Origin: Treponema sp. | GTDB taxonomy: Bacteria; Spirochaetota; Spirochaetia; Treponematales; Breznakiellaceae | Length of the DNA: 46,356 nucleotides | NCBI GenBank assembly: GCA_031286205.1 | Contig: JAITUR010000012.1 | Coordinates: 1 to 46,356, forward strand | Direction of reading: 5' to 3' | Shown here: one piece after another, positions 27,276 to 34,330 of the stretch | How positions within the stretch are numbered: position 1 is the first letter of the stretch | Layout: each line of letters starts with the position of its first letter | The notes under the pieces: generated by a model | Database searches by the model: none | Seen by the model: only the letters and a program-made list of their open reading frames with translations | What the model was told of the DNA's origin: nothing | Program-made: the position numbers and the translations under genes

Positions 27276-29042
27276 CTACCTTACTATATTTATTGAATCC
27301 ATAAATAGAGCTCCCGCTTTATTATCCGTATTTAATACACCTGATCCATCTAATGCATATACTTCAATTCTTATAATATCTCCATTTTGAATTCTTGGTG
27401 CATATATTAATTGACCTGAATAGATTGGCGTAAAGCTTATTAATTCAGAGAAAATCATAAAACTTGTGTCTTTAGTTAATTTTTTATATGCTATACTCCA
27501 ATTATTATTGTCATTACTTATTTGTTTAGAATAACAACTATTAACAAGTACGATAACTGCATAATCATGTGCATTTGGGTACGAATCCCATCTTACAACC
27601 GGATAATTATTTGAAAAATTTTCATGTTCCAGATATATATTCATCCGTTTTGTAAAGTTAACAGTGAATTCCTGATTGTCGTTATCTCTTCTTAATGTGA
27701 AAATATGATTCTCCGGCTGCCATGGATTATTTGTTGTTTCAGAAAAATATGACCCTGACATTATAAAAGGTACAAAGCCGCCGCCAAAAACACCTGGTTC
27801 AGTATTATAATCATTTGCATTCTCAAATAAATATGAAATTACCTGCATACGTGTACTTGAACCCTGTATATGATTATTTTTTACAAGTATTTTTTCCGTT
27901 ATTCTGCTTCCTGCAAACTTACTAAACAGTGTAATAGGCGGTGCTCCCGAATCTATAAAATGTACTTCTGTTATCACTTCTTTGCCGCTTTTTGACCCAT
28001 CGGAATAGTCAATATTTAAAATGAATTCTGTAAAAGTAATCCCATTAGAAAAATTAAATTCATCTACGCGATACAAATTACAGACTATCCCGCTATAATC
28101 AACGGCGATAATGCTATCCAACGACCACTGTTTAACAGGCATTACTATTTCACTAGGGATTTTCTTCATTACATGGTTTAGCTCTCTTCTTCCAAGCCCG
28201 GGTGCATCAAGGCTTAAATTAGTAAGTCTTAGTTCTTTTCTGACAGAATTATATGAATAATTTGCCCATAGCGTATAATTTGGATAATCATCTATCCGTA
28301 AACGGGCAGAATTATTTGCGAATAATTGTACTAAGGTTTCATTTGCACCAAGATCGCTAGAGATTGACAGATACCCCCTAAATATACCGATTATTTCACT
28401 GGTATTTGTTATTTCCAGTACAGGCTGGAGACGATAACCTTGACCTTGATTCCAGCTTATTGATTTTGATGTATCAAGTCCAATCATTAAAGAAAATAAT
28501 TTGCCATTAGGTATTATAAATGGTCCTTTTAATTTAAGCCCTGACTGTTCGCCACTTGGGATTTTTATAGGATGCATTTCGCCGTTTACGGTGATAGTAT
28601 TTTCATCATGCAAAACCAGTCGCAGTTCATGGTAGATTCCAGGTTCAATGGAAACACTGGAAAGTATAACAGGATCACTTCTGGAAACACCCAATATATC
28701 AAAATTACGGTCTTCATCTAGAATAACTGTATGCTTACCATCCATGTCGATAATAACCATTTGACGTACGGTAAGATTAAGAGTTTGTATGTTTTGTATG
28801 TCTTTACCATTTCCAGCACTTCTGGCGGTAGAATACTGAGCAGTATCGTGCATACCTACAACAAGACGAGTAGAGCCATCGAGAGTGTCTTCCAAATCGC
28901 CGTAATTTAAATTATTTTTATCTAACAAATTTGGAAAAAAATGACAAGTCGCAATTGAGAAGGATGACACTATGGCAACAAGGATTGTAAAAAAAAGATA
29001 AAAGGCGTTTCTTCTTAATAAATTAACTATAAAAACCTCCAA
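27276..29042 (-). CDS. DUF4382 domain lipoprotein with unusual start
   Basis: The protein of about 585 residues has an N-terminal export signal with a possible lipobox (SIATC). A DUF4382 domain follows (about 55-215), recognised from RLVLHDENTITVNGEMHPIKIPSGEQSGLKLKGPF and the later SISW..GYRLQPVLEI. The remainder is beta-rich and unknown. DUF4382 proteins are surface or periplasmic proteins with no established role. Choosing the start is difficult. The only in-frame conventional codon is TTG at 29042, but the ribosome binding site GGAGG overlaps that codon and the next. The codon 5 nt beyond GGAGG is ATA (29030). The product may therefore begin at ATA, or at the TTG without an upstream site. 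Confidence 0.75.
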   Translation of the reverse strand: MEVFIVNLLRRNAFYLFFTILVAIVSSFSIATCHFFPNLLDKNNLNYGDLEDTLDGSTRLVVGMHDTAQYSTARSAGNGKDIQNIQTLNLTVRQMVIIDMDGKHTVILDEDRNFDILGVSRSDPVILSSVSIEPGIYHELRLVLHDENTITVNGEMHPIKIPSGEQSGLKLKGPFIIPNGKLFSLMIGLDTSKSISWNQGQGYRLQPVLEITNTSEIIGIFRGYLSISSDLGANETLVQLFANNSARLRIDDYPNYTLWANYSYNSVRKELRLTNLSLDAPGLGRRELNHVMKKIPSEIVMPVKQWSLDSIIAVDYSGIVCNLYRVDEFNFSNGITFTEFILNIDYSDGSKSGKEVITEVHFIDSGAPPITLFSKFAGSRITEKILVKNNHIQGSSTRMQVISYLFENANDYNTEPGVFGGGFVPFIMSGSYFSETTNNPWQPENHIFTLRRDNDNQEFTVNFTKRMNIYLEHENFSNNYPVVRWDSYPNAHDYAVIVLVNSCYSKQISNDNNNWSIAYKKLTKDTSFMIFSELISFTPIYSGQLIYAPRIQNGDIIRIEVYALDGSGVLNTDNKAGALFMDSINIVR

Positions 29043-29173
29043 AATCAGTACTTTTTAAAATAATAACTAAGGCTACTATAAAAAGCAGAAAAAGTCAATA
29101 AAATCAACAACCTTTTCCAAAATAATAACCGCTTTTAGAAAAGAAAATCGTTAAATTAGCCTGTTTTTTCGCT

Positions 29174-29193
29174 TTTTACACATTTTTTCCACA
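29174..29193 (+). other. Pair of near-consensus DnaA boxes
   Basis: TTTTACACA (29174-29182) and TTTTCCACA (29185-29193) each differ from TTATNCACA at one position. They point the same way and are 11 bp apart start to start, about one helical turn. Confidence 0.4.
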
Positions 29194-29323
29194 GGCTATT
29201 TCGATAAATCAATTTCATAACTCTAATATCTTAAATGCATAATTCCTTATGTAGTAAAGAATTAGCACTATCCGTTACTCGAAAATCATACTGTATCAAT
29301 ATTCATACAGGTATATAAAGGTG

Positions 29324-29343
29324 TTATCCACAAATTATCCACA
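29324..29343 (+). other. Pair of perfect DnaA boxes
   Basis: Two copies of TTATCCACA (29324-29332 and 29335-29343) match the DnaA-box consensus exactly. They are in the same orientation and 11 bp apart start to start, repeating the spacing of the pair at 29174. Confidence 0.6.
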
Positions 29344-29396
29344 TAATTGATATACAAGTATACAATTCTGGGGTATTTATACTTCATGGATTTAGG

Positions 29397-29948
29397 TTAA
29401 CCCAAAAGAACTTGACCTGTTTCGTCTATGGCAAGAATACTCTTACATTCAGAACAGCGGAAACGACCGGGTTTAACAGCTTTAAGTTTTTTATAGCAAA
29501 TTGGACAAGAAACAACCTTTGGGAAAATCGACGGTTTTTCCTGCGGCTTTTCTGTGTTAAAAAATACTATGGATTCTTCCAAACTGTCCCTGATATTAAA
29601 GAACTGGGAAAAGCCAAGAAGCTGAAAAACTTCGTAAACCTTTGGCTGAATGTCCAAAAGGACAAGGTCCCCGCCCTGGGGTTTTACCGCTTTTAAGAAA
29701 GTTGTAAACGAACCAATACCTGTAGATGAAACATAGTTTAACCCGCTGCATTGGAAAATTAACCTGACAAAACCAGATTCAATTGCTTTTTGAACCCGTT
29801 TTTGAAAGAAGTTAGAATTGTAAGTATCGATATATCCCGTTAAAACCAATAGAAGACACCTCGGCGCCTCATCGATTTTTTCTATGCGAATTTTTAGACT
29901 GTCATCTTTCTCATCGTCAAATCCGGAAACAATATCATTGTTAGCCAT
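29397..29948 (-). CDS. STAS-domain protein with C-terminal zinc ribbon
   Basis: The 183-residue protein has a STAS domain (about 20-130) of the anti-sigma-factor-antagonist type. The segment LIFQCSGLNYVSSTGIGSFTTFL contains the conserved S-S-T-G loop that is the usual phosphorylation site. A four-cysteine zinc ribbon follows at the C-terminus (CPICYKKLKAVKPGRFRCSEC). Such proteins usually bind a partner kinase or anti-sigma factor in the cytoplasm; no partner gene lies beside it. The gene has a near-perfect promoter and a palindrome at the start of transcription. AAGGATGAG serves as its ribosome binding site. Confidence 0.88.
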   Translation of the reverse strand: MANNDIVSGFDDEKDDSLKIRIEKIDEAPRCLLLVLTGYIDTYNSNFFQKRVQKAIESGFVRLIFQCSGLNYVSSTGIGSFTTFLKAVKPQGGDLVLLDIQPKVYEVFQLLGFSQFFNIRDSLEESIVFFNTEKPQEKPSIFPKVVSCPICYKKLKAVKPGRFRCSECKSILAIDETGQVLLG

Positions 29949-29959
29949 GTCTCATCCTT

Positions 29960-30008
29960 AAGTGTTATGATAACACTTCATTGTATAATTTTCGGTAGAA
30001 ATTGTCAA
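29960..30008 (-). promoter_or_regulatory. STAS gene promoter with inverted repeat at the transcription start
   Basis: On the minus strand, TTGACA (30008-30003), 17 bp and TACAAT (29985-29980) form a near-consensus promoter. Just after the -10, an 8-bp inverted repeat AAGTGTTA...TAACACTT (29978-29971 and 29967-29960, 3-nt centre) covers the start of the transcript. It could be a repressor operator or a 5' mRNA hairpin. Confidence 0.7.
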
Positions 30009-30040
30009 ATACTAAACAGCATATCTGCCTAATCATTATA

Positions 30041-30049
30041 TGATATACT
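30041..30049 (+). promoter_or_regulatory. Extended -10 element of the trmJ-like gene
   Basis: TGATATACT matches the extended -10 TGNTATAAT. It predicts a start of transcription at about 30055, the A of the ATG chosen for the gene. No -35 element or Shine-Dalgarno sequence is evident. Confidence 0.55.
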
Positions 30050-30054
30050 ATAGA

Positions 30055-30795
30055 ATGATTCTAGGAAATGTCAAGATAGTTCTTTCCAGGTCTTCAGAAC
30101 CCGGAAATATGGGGGCAATCTGCCGGGTAATGAAAAATATGGGGTTTTCCGGTCTTAGGCTGGCTGACCCCAAAATAGCTAAAAATAGCCCTGCCGATAT
30201 TAATATAATCCAAACCAGGGCTGTCCACGCCTTTGATATTTGGGAAAATGCCCAGGTTTTTGACACTTTGGCTGAAGCTGTTAAAGACTGCTCTATAGTG
30301 GTTGGCACTACCCGCCGGCGGGGTCAATACCGTAAAAATATATCTATGCCTCCCCGTGCCCTTGCGGAGTGGCTTGCCGGTCAAAAAGACGCAAATGCGG
30401 CCATCGTTTTTGGCAATGAACGGACGGGGCTTGAAGATGCCGAGCTTGAGCTTTGCAATTTTGCCTCGCATATCCCTGTTTCGGAAGGACAGCCGTCCCT
30501 AAACCTCTCCCATGCGGTGCAGATTTACGCCTACGAGCTTTTTCTGGCTTTACAGGAGCAAAAACCCGTTAAAGGAGAATGGCAGCCCATGAATCAGGCG
30601 GAAATTACGGCGCTTGTAGCCGATATTACGGATACTTTGGCAAATTTGGGCTTTTACAAGCTATACGGCAGGGATATTCAGGAGCGTTTTTTACATGATT
30701 TGGCGGCAAGGGCAGGGATAAGTGAAAAAGAGGGGAAATATTTTAAAGATATTTTTGTTAAGGCGGCAAGATTAGGAAGCAATAGTATGATATAA
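30055..30795 (+). CDS. trmJ: TrmJ-like tRNA 2'-O-methyltransferase (SpoU family)
   Basis: The 246-residue protein belongs to the knotted SPOUT methyltransferases. TrmJ methylates the ribose of nucleotide 32 in some tRNAs with S-adenosylmethionine. The three SpoU motifs are present: VLSRSSEPGNMGAICRVMKNMGF at the N-terminus, IVFGNERTGLEDAEL in the middle and IPVSEGQPSLNLSHAVQIYAYEL in the knot. I start it at 30055 rather than at an in-frame ATG 15 bp upstream. Homologues begin a few residues before the first motif, and the predicted transcript starts at 30055. A methyltransferase-like gene follows after 18 bp. Confidence 0.9.
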   Translation: MILGNVKIVLSRSSEPGNMGAICRVMKNMGFSGLRLADPKIAKNSPADINIIQTRAVHAFDIWENAQVFDTLAEAVKDCSIVVGTTRRRGQYRKNISMPPRALAEWLAGQKDANAAIVFGNERTGLEDAELELCNFASHIPVSEGQPSLNLSHAVQIYAYELFLALQEQKPVKGEWQPMNQAEITALVADITDTLANLGFYKLYGRDIQERFLHDLAARAGISEKEGKYFKDIFVKAARLGSNSMI

Positions 30796-30813
30796 TTACA
30801 GGAGGAGAGAAAA

Positions 30814-31863
30814 ATGACTATTGACGAAAAAAAATCCCTTATAGAAGCCAACTGGCGTATGGAAGAAGTTCCCGAAGTGCCCTTCATTATCGAAGTAGGT
30901 CCTATGCACATGGCGACAAAAAAATTCTACAATAACCCCGATGCGGAAATTGAATGGGCGGAAGAACATTCCCGCCTGCGCGAAGGTGTTTATGATTACG
31001 GCTTTCCGAATATCAAACCTAATCAGGGTATTAATATAATAGCAGGGGCATTTGGCTGCGAATGTAAACCCAATGACGAGGCAGATCCGTGGGTAGAGCC
31101 GCTTATTCGGGAAGAAAATGTCGAGGATGTATTTAACCTTAAAGTCCCGGATCCGGTAAATAACCCTTATTTTGAACAGGCGTGGAAACATGTAGAAGCT
31201 CTCCAGGCAAAATCCAAAATCCCTTTGCGTGTTATTAATGTACCGTCTCCTTTGGTAACAGCTTCTCTTATTTGGGAATATACCGGTTTTATAGAAGCCA
31301 CTCTTGTTTACCCGGATGAAGTTCACGCTCTTTTGGAAAAAATTACCGAAGCTACAATTGGCTACATAAAAGAGATGTTTAAACGAATTACAAATCTGTA
31401 CGGGGTTAGCCATGAATTTTGGTATGTGCCAAAAGAAACAGGTATCCGTGTAAGCGACGATACAGCCGCTCTTCTTTCTCCCAATCTTTACAGGGAATTT
31501 GGCGTTAAATACAATGCGCAAATTGCAAAAGAGTTCGGCGGTATTGTTGTTCATTCCTGCGGAGATGTTTCCAGTGTAGCCGAAGCAATGATAGAAATTC
31601 CCGGTCTTAAAGGTTTGGATTTTACCATTCCGCAGGTACAAGACTGGGCTAAATTGCGCGATGCTGTCTCCGGCAAAACCCCGCTCTGTCTGCGTCATTT
31701 TTATTGGGATCATATCGATGACAAAGGAACAGATTTAGCGGAATACTCAAAAAAACTTTTGGACTTTTTTGGGCGCAAGGGTTTGTTTATTCAAACTTCT
31801 ACACCCACCAGGGAAGAAGCAATCGAGTTAGGTGAAAAATTACATAAAATACTTGCAAAGTAA
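30814..31863 (+). CDS. Uroporphyrinogen decarboxylase-like (corrinoid methyltransferase-type) protein
   Basis: The 349-residue protein has the URO-D TIM-barrel fold. In anaerobes, relatives of this kind (MtaA, MtbA, CmuA and others) move methyl groups between corrinoid proteins and acceptors and use a zinc ion. VVHSCGDVSSV supplies the typical His and Cys ligands of that group, and a further LCLRHFYWDH segment lies near the end. The N-terminus lacks the RPPVWxMRQAGR motif of true haem-pathway decarboxylases, so haem synthesis is unlikely. The ATG follows GGAGGAG. It lies in an operon with trmJ and an E2-like gene; the corrinoid partner is not in the window. Confidence 0.82.
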   Translation: MTIDEKKSLIEANWRMEEVPEVPFIIEVGPMHMATKKFYNNPDAEIEWAEEHSRLREGVYDYGFPNIKPNQGINIIAGAFGCECKPNDEADPWVEPLIREENVEDVFNLKVPDPVNNPYFEQAWKHVEALQAKSKIPLRVINVPSPLVTASLIWEYTGFIEATLVYPDEVHALLEKITEATIGYIKEMFKRITNLYGVSHEFWYVPKETGIRVSDDTAALLSPNLYREFGVKYNAQIAKEFGGIVVHSCGDVSSVAEAMIEIPGLKGLDFTIPQVQDWAKLRDAVSGKTPLCLRHFYWDHIDDKGTDLAEYSKKLLDFFGRKGLFIQTSTPTREEAIELGEKLHKILAK

Positions 31864-31871
31864 AGGCAAAA

Positions 31872-32699
31872 ATGTTTTCTAAAAATAGATACGACGGAAC
31901 TCACCTTAGAAATCTTGATTTTTTTACTCATATAATGCCGTACACTAAACCTGCGCAGACAGATTCGGTTATTGTTTTTGAACAGGAATATGATATTACA
32001 AAAACCACAAAATACATACAGGAAAAAAATGTAAAATTTACGCATATTTTTTTGTATGCCGTAATGCTGTCTATTACACAAATGCCAAAAGTAAATCGTT
32101 TTGTATCCGGTCTTAGATATTACCAGAGAAACCGTATTGCTTTTACATTTAAAGAAGACGATGCCAATCTTACCATGTCGTTTTCTCCGTTATTATCGCT
32201 AGAAAAGTTTTGCGATAAAATTCAAAACCATTTATTGCCGCAAGATAACGAAGCTGAAAAATCAAAAGAAAAAATATTTTCTATAATTAAAAAGCTGCCT
32301 CGTTTTTTAACCAGATTTTTAATTTGGGGCATAAAATTTCTTGATTATCATAATGGTCTTCCGGTTTCATTTACAAATTCTTTGCCTTTTTACAGCACCT
32401 TAATTTTAACCAATACCGGTAATATAGATATTGATTCGACATATTATCATAATCTTAAAATTGGAACCTGCGGAATTTTTTGCACGATTGGGAAAATAAA
32501 AAATATCAATGAACATAACAAGGTTAAAATAACCTTTACATTTGACGACAGAATTATAGACGGGAATTATTTTGCGCAATCCATAGACCTTGTACGCAAT
32601 TTGGTTGAAAACCCGGAGCAGTTGGAAACACCGCCGGATCTGACAACAGAACAGCTTGTAAGGCTTGGGCTTTCAGAAAAAGAACTTAATAATATATAA
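31872..32699 (+). CDS. E2/chloramphenicol-acetyltransferase-like protein without the catalytic histidine
   Basis: The 275-residue protein has the fold signature of the catalytic domain of 2-oxoacid dehydrogenase E2 subunits and chloramphenicol acetyltransferase. It has the N-terminal strand region (VKFTHIFLYAVMLSITQMPKVNRFV) and the C-terminal motif KVKITFTFDDRIIDGNYFAQSI. In active enzymes the latter motif reads DHRxxDG, with His as the general base. Here it is DDRIIDG, so the base is replaced by Asp. It lacks a lipoyl domain. It is probably a non-acetyltransferase relative or a variant enzyme. The gene follows the URO-D-like gene after 8 bp, and its end overlaps shikimate kinase by 14 bp. 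Confidence 0.75.
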   Translation: MFSKNRYDGTHLRNLDFFTHIMPYTKPAQTDSVIVFEQEYDITKTTKYIQEKNVKFTHIFLYAVMLSITQMPKVNRFVSGLRYYQRNRIAFTFKEDDANLTMSFSPLLSLEKFCDKIQNHLLPQDNEAEKSKEKIFSIIKKLPRFLTRFLIWGIKFLDYHNGLPVSFTNSLPFYSTLILTNTGNIDIDSTYYHNLKIGTCGIFCTIGKIKNINEHNKVKITFTFDDRIIDGNYFAQSIDLVRNLVENPEQLETPPDLTTEQLVRLGLSEKELNNI

Positions 32700-33216
32700 C
32701 TGAAGCAATCTCTGAGGCAATGGCAGACGGCGTTTTTCCCTCGACATCTATTACAATATCTGCAAATTTTAGGTAAGCGGTGGCGCGCCGTTCGTGCAAA
32801 GCATGGTGGGTTTCCTGCGGGGTATTGGTTTGTAAAAAAGGCGGCAGCTCTTTAGAACCGGCGGTTATTCGTTCCCAAGCGGCGGCGGCGGAAATATTCA
32901 GGTACACAATTTTAACACCGGAGTTTTTTAACAAAGAAAGATGAGTAACTGCATCCGGGTTATCGATTATTCCGCCGCCTGTCGCGATAATGCGCTTTCT
33001 GTCGCAATCAACGCCGGCAAGAGAAGTTAATGCTTCGGCTTCGGCTTTTTGAAAAACAGCGGGGTTTTCTTTGTAGAGTTCCCTTGGGGTTTTACCTGTT
33101 TTTTGTGTTATTTCTGTATCAAGGTCGATAAAGCTGCCGGAGATTATGGACGCAAGCAATTCTCCCGCAGTTGATTTTCCGCAATGTTTAGGACCTGTTA
33201 AAATTATTTTATCCAC
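32686..33216 (-). CDS. aroK: Shikimate kinase
   Basis: The 176-residue protein phosphorylates shikimate in the pathway to chorismate and aromatic amino acids. It has Walker A GPKHCGKST (8-16), the substrate-binding aspartates in FIDLDTEI (D31, D33) and the GGGII motif (TGGGIIDNP). The usual LID motif with RPLL is altered to KELPPFL, so one expected arginine is missing from the standard place; ERRATAYLKFADIVID supplies the later conserved arginine. Other shikimate pathway genes are not in the window. The gene is convergent with its left neighbour and divergent from the PrsW-like gene. Confidence 0.85.
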   Translation of the reverse strand: MDKIILTGPKHCGKSTAGELLASIISGSFIDLDTEITQKTGKTPRELYKENPAVFQKAEAEALTSLAGVDCDRKRIIATGGGIIDNPDAVTHLSLLKNSGVKIVYLNISAAAAWERITAGSKELPPFLQTNTPQETHHALHERRATAYLKFADIVIDVEGKTPSAIASEIASVIYY

Positions 33217-33220
33217 GCCT

Positions 33221-33248
33221 TTAACCTTATCTTAAAATATGATAATAT
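33221..33248 (+). promoter_or_regulatory. Possible promoter of the PrsW-like gene
   Basis: TTAACC (33221-33226), 16 bp and TAATAT (33243-33248) would place the start of transcription at about 33255, the ATG itself. The match to consensus is moderate. No Shine-Dalgarno sequence is present. Confidence 0.35.
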
Positions 33249-33254
33249 TCTATC

Positions 33255-33968
33255 ATGTATGGTACTTGGGTTTTAATAACAATGTTGATAGTTTCCTCTT
33301 TTCCGGTAATAGCTGTTTATATTTGGTATCGTTTTGCAAAATATCCTGTTTCGTTAATTAAGTTATTAATTACGCTGTTAATTGGCGCCGCCGCTATTTT
33401 TCCTGCCATTCTTTTACAAAATCTTGTATCATTGTTTAGTCCTTCGGGCAACAGGGCAGCGTTGTTTTACGAGTTCTTTTTTCGCATAGCCTTTTCAGAA
33501 GAACTAAGCCGCATGATGCTTTTGTTTATTTTCTTTTTATTGGCTGGTTTATTAAAACCTAAAGAAGACAGCCAGCCGCTTTCCTGGAGTTCTGTAAAAA
33601 TGGGGACAGCGCTGGGGCTTGTTGCGGGTCTTGGGTTTGCTATTCTGGAAAACGCCGTTTATTCGGCTTCTAGTATGGATATAAACCTGCTGCTGCTACG
33701 GGCAGTTACAGCCGCCCCTATCCATGCCGCCTGCGGTTCCCGCGTTGGCTCTGCCGCAATAATGCTTCGTACAAATCCCGCCCAGGCAATCTTCCGCCTG
33801 CTATCGGCAACAGCTATTCACGGTATTTACAACCTGATGGTTACCATGCCCGGATTCCCCATAATACTGGCAATATTAATAGCCTTCTCCGCCCTTATAA
33901 CCGCAATTCTTTCGATTAAGGGAAGCTGGGAAGGAGAAGGTCTTGACAAGACTGTAAAAAATAAGTAA
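33255..33968 (+). CDS. PrsW-type intramembrane metalloprotease
   Basis: The 237-residue protein has about seven membrane segments and the motifs of the PrsW/CPBP-like protease group. These are E82-E83 in FSEELSR, E132-N133 in GFAILENAVY and H157 in AAPIHAACG, which together could bind a catalytic metal within the membrane. PrsW of Bacillus cuts an anti-sigma factor. Here the target is unknown, and no anti-sigma gene is adjacent. It is a single gene followed by the initiator tRNA 14 bp later. Confidence 0.85.
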   Translation: MYGTWVLITMLIVSSFPVIAVYIWYRFAKYPVSLIKLLITLLIGAAAIFPAILLQNLVSLFSPSGNRAALFYEFFFRIAFSEELSRMMLLFIFFLLAGLLKPKEDSQPLSWSSVKMGTALGLVAGLGFAILENAVYSASSMDINLLLLRAVTAAPIHAACGSRVGSAAIMLRTNPAQAIFRLLSATAIHGIYNLMVTMPGFPIILAILIAFSALITAILSIKGSWEGEGLDKTVKNK

Positions 33969-33982
33969 GTTATATATTACGG

Positions 33983-34055
33983 CGCAGGATAGAGCAGTTG
34001 GCAGCTCGTCGGGCTCATAACCCGGAGGTCGTAGGTTCGAGTCCTACTCCTGCTA
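33983..34055 (+). tRNA. Initiator tRNA-fMet (CAT anticodon)
   Basis: A full cloverleaf of 73 nt can be folded. Its acceptor arms are CGCAGGA and TCCTGCT, the D arm is GAGC/GCTC, the anticodon loop is CTCATAA and the T arm is GTAGG/CCTAC. Three initiator features are visible: an unpaired first position (C1 opposite T72), the A11-T24 pair in the D stem, and three G-C pairs next to the anticodon loop (GGG/CCC). CCA is not encoded. The gene marks the left edge of the accessory island; its 3' end is repeated downstream. Confidence 0.95.
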
Positions 34056-34325
34056 AATACTAATAAATAAAGAATTTTGTTATGAAAAGCCAGAAAATTA
34101 ATAATTTAGGACTAATGTAGGACTCGAACCGGAGCATTGCCAGAATTTTGCCAAGGCGACAGCCTTATAGAGATAACTTTGCCGCATGGATGCGGCAGCA
34201 ATGCGCAGGCGGCCTGGAAGCCCGAGACAGGATGTCGAGGGTTGGAAGGCGAGTCCTACTCCTGCTATAAATGGAAGCCCGCTTGCGGGATGTCAAGAGC
34301 TGAGAGGCGAATACTACTCCTGCTA
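34038..34325 (+). repeat. Repeats of the tRNA-fMet 3' end, possible attachment sites
   Basis: The last 18 bases of the tRNA (CGAGTCCTACTCCTGCTA, 34038-34055) occur again perfectly at 34250-34267 and with three mismatches at 34308-34325. The last two end a pair of degenerate tandem units of about 58 bp, each starting TGGAAGCCCG and carrying GGATGTC and AGGCGA. A 14-bp inverted copy of the T arm lies at 34117-34130 (GTAGGACTCGAACC). The 275 bp contain no credible gene. This fits repeated integration and decay at the tRNA, or degenerate tRNA copies. Confidence 0.7.
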
Positions 34326-34330
34326 TAACG

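Larger units (their letters stand above)
29043..29396. other. AT-rich intergenic region with DnaA-box-like pairs
   Basis: No gene is evident in these 354 bp between two minus-strand genes. The region is strongly AT-rich and contains the four DnaA-box-like sites listed separately, plus a TTGACT element (revcomp near 29092-29097) that could belong to a promoter for the downstream operon. It could be a DnaA-controlled promoter, a DnaA-binding reservoir or an origin-like site. Confidence 0.5.

Noticed and set aside
29043-29396. Calling the DnaA-box region the chromosome origin
   Set aside because: No dnaA, dnaN, gidA or rpmH nearby, and gene direction does not switch cleanly here. Only a DnaA-binding region is supported.
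30040-30054. An upstream ATG for the TrmJ-like gene
   Set aside because: It lies within the extended -10 element, and the family N-terminus starts at the next ATG.
30796-31713. A 305-codon open frame on the minus strand opposite the URO-D-like gene
   Set aside because: The plus-strand protein has family motifs and a ribosome binding site. The opposite frame gives Phe/Cys-rich text without motifs.
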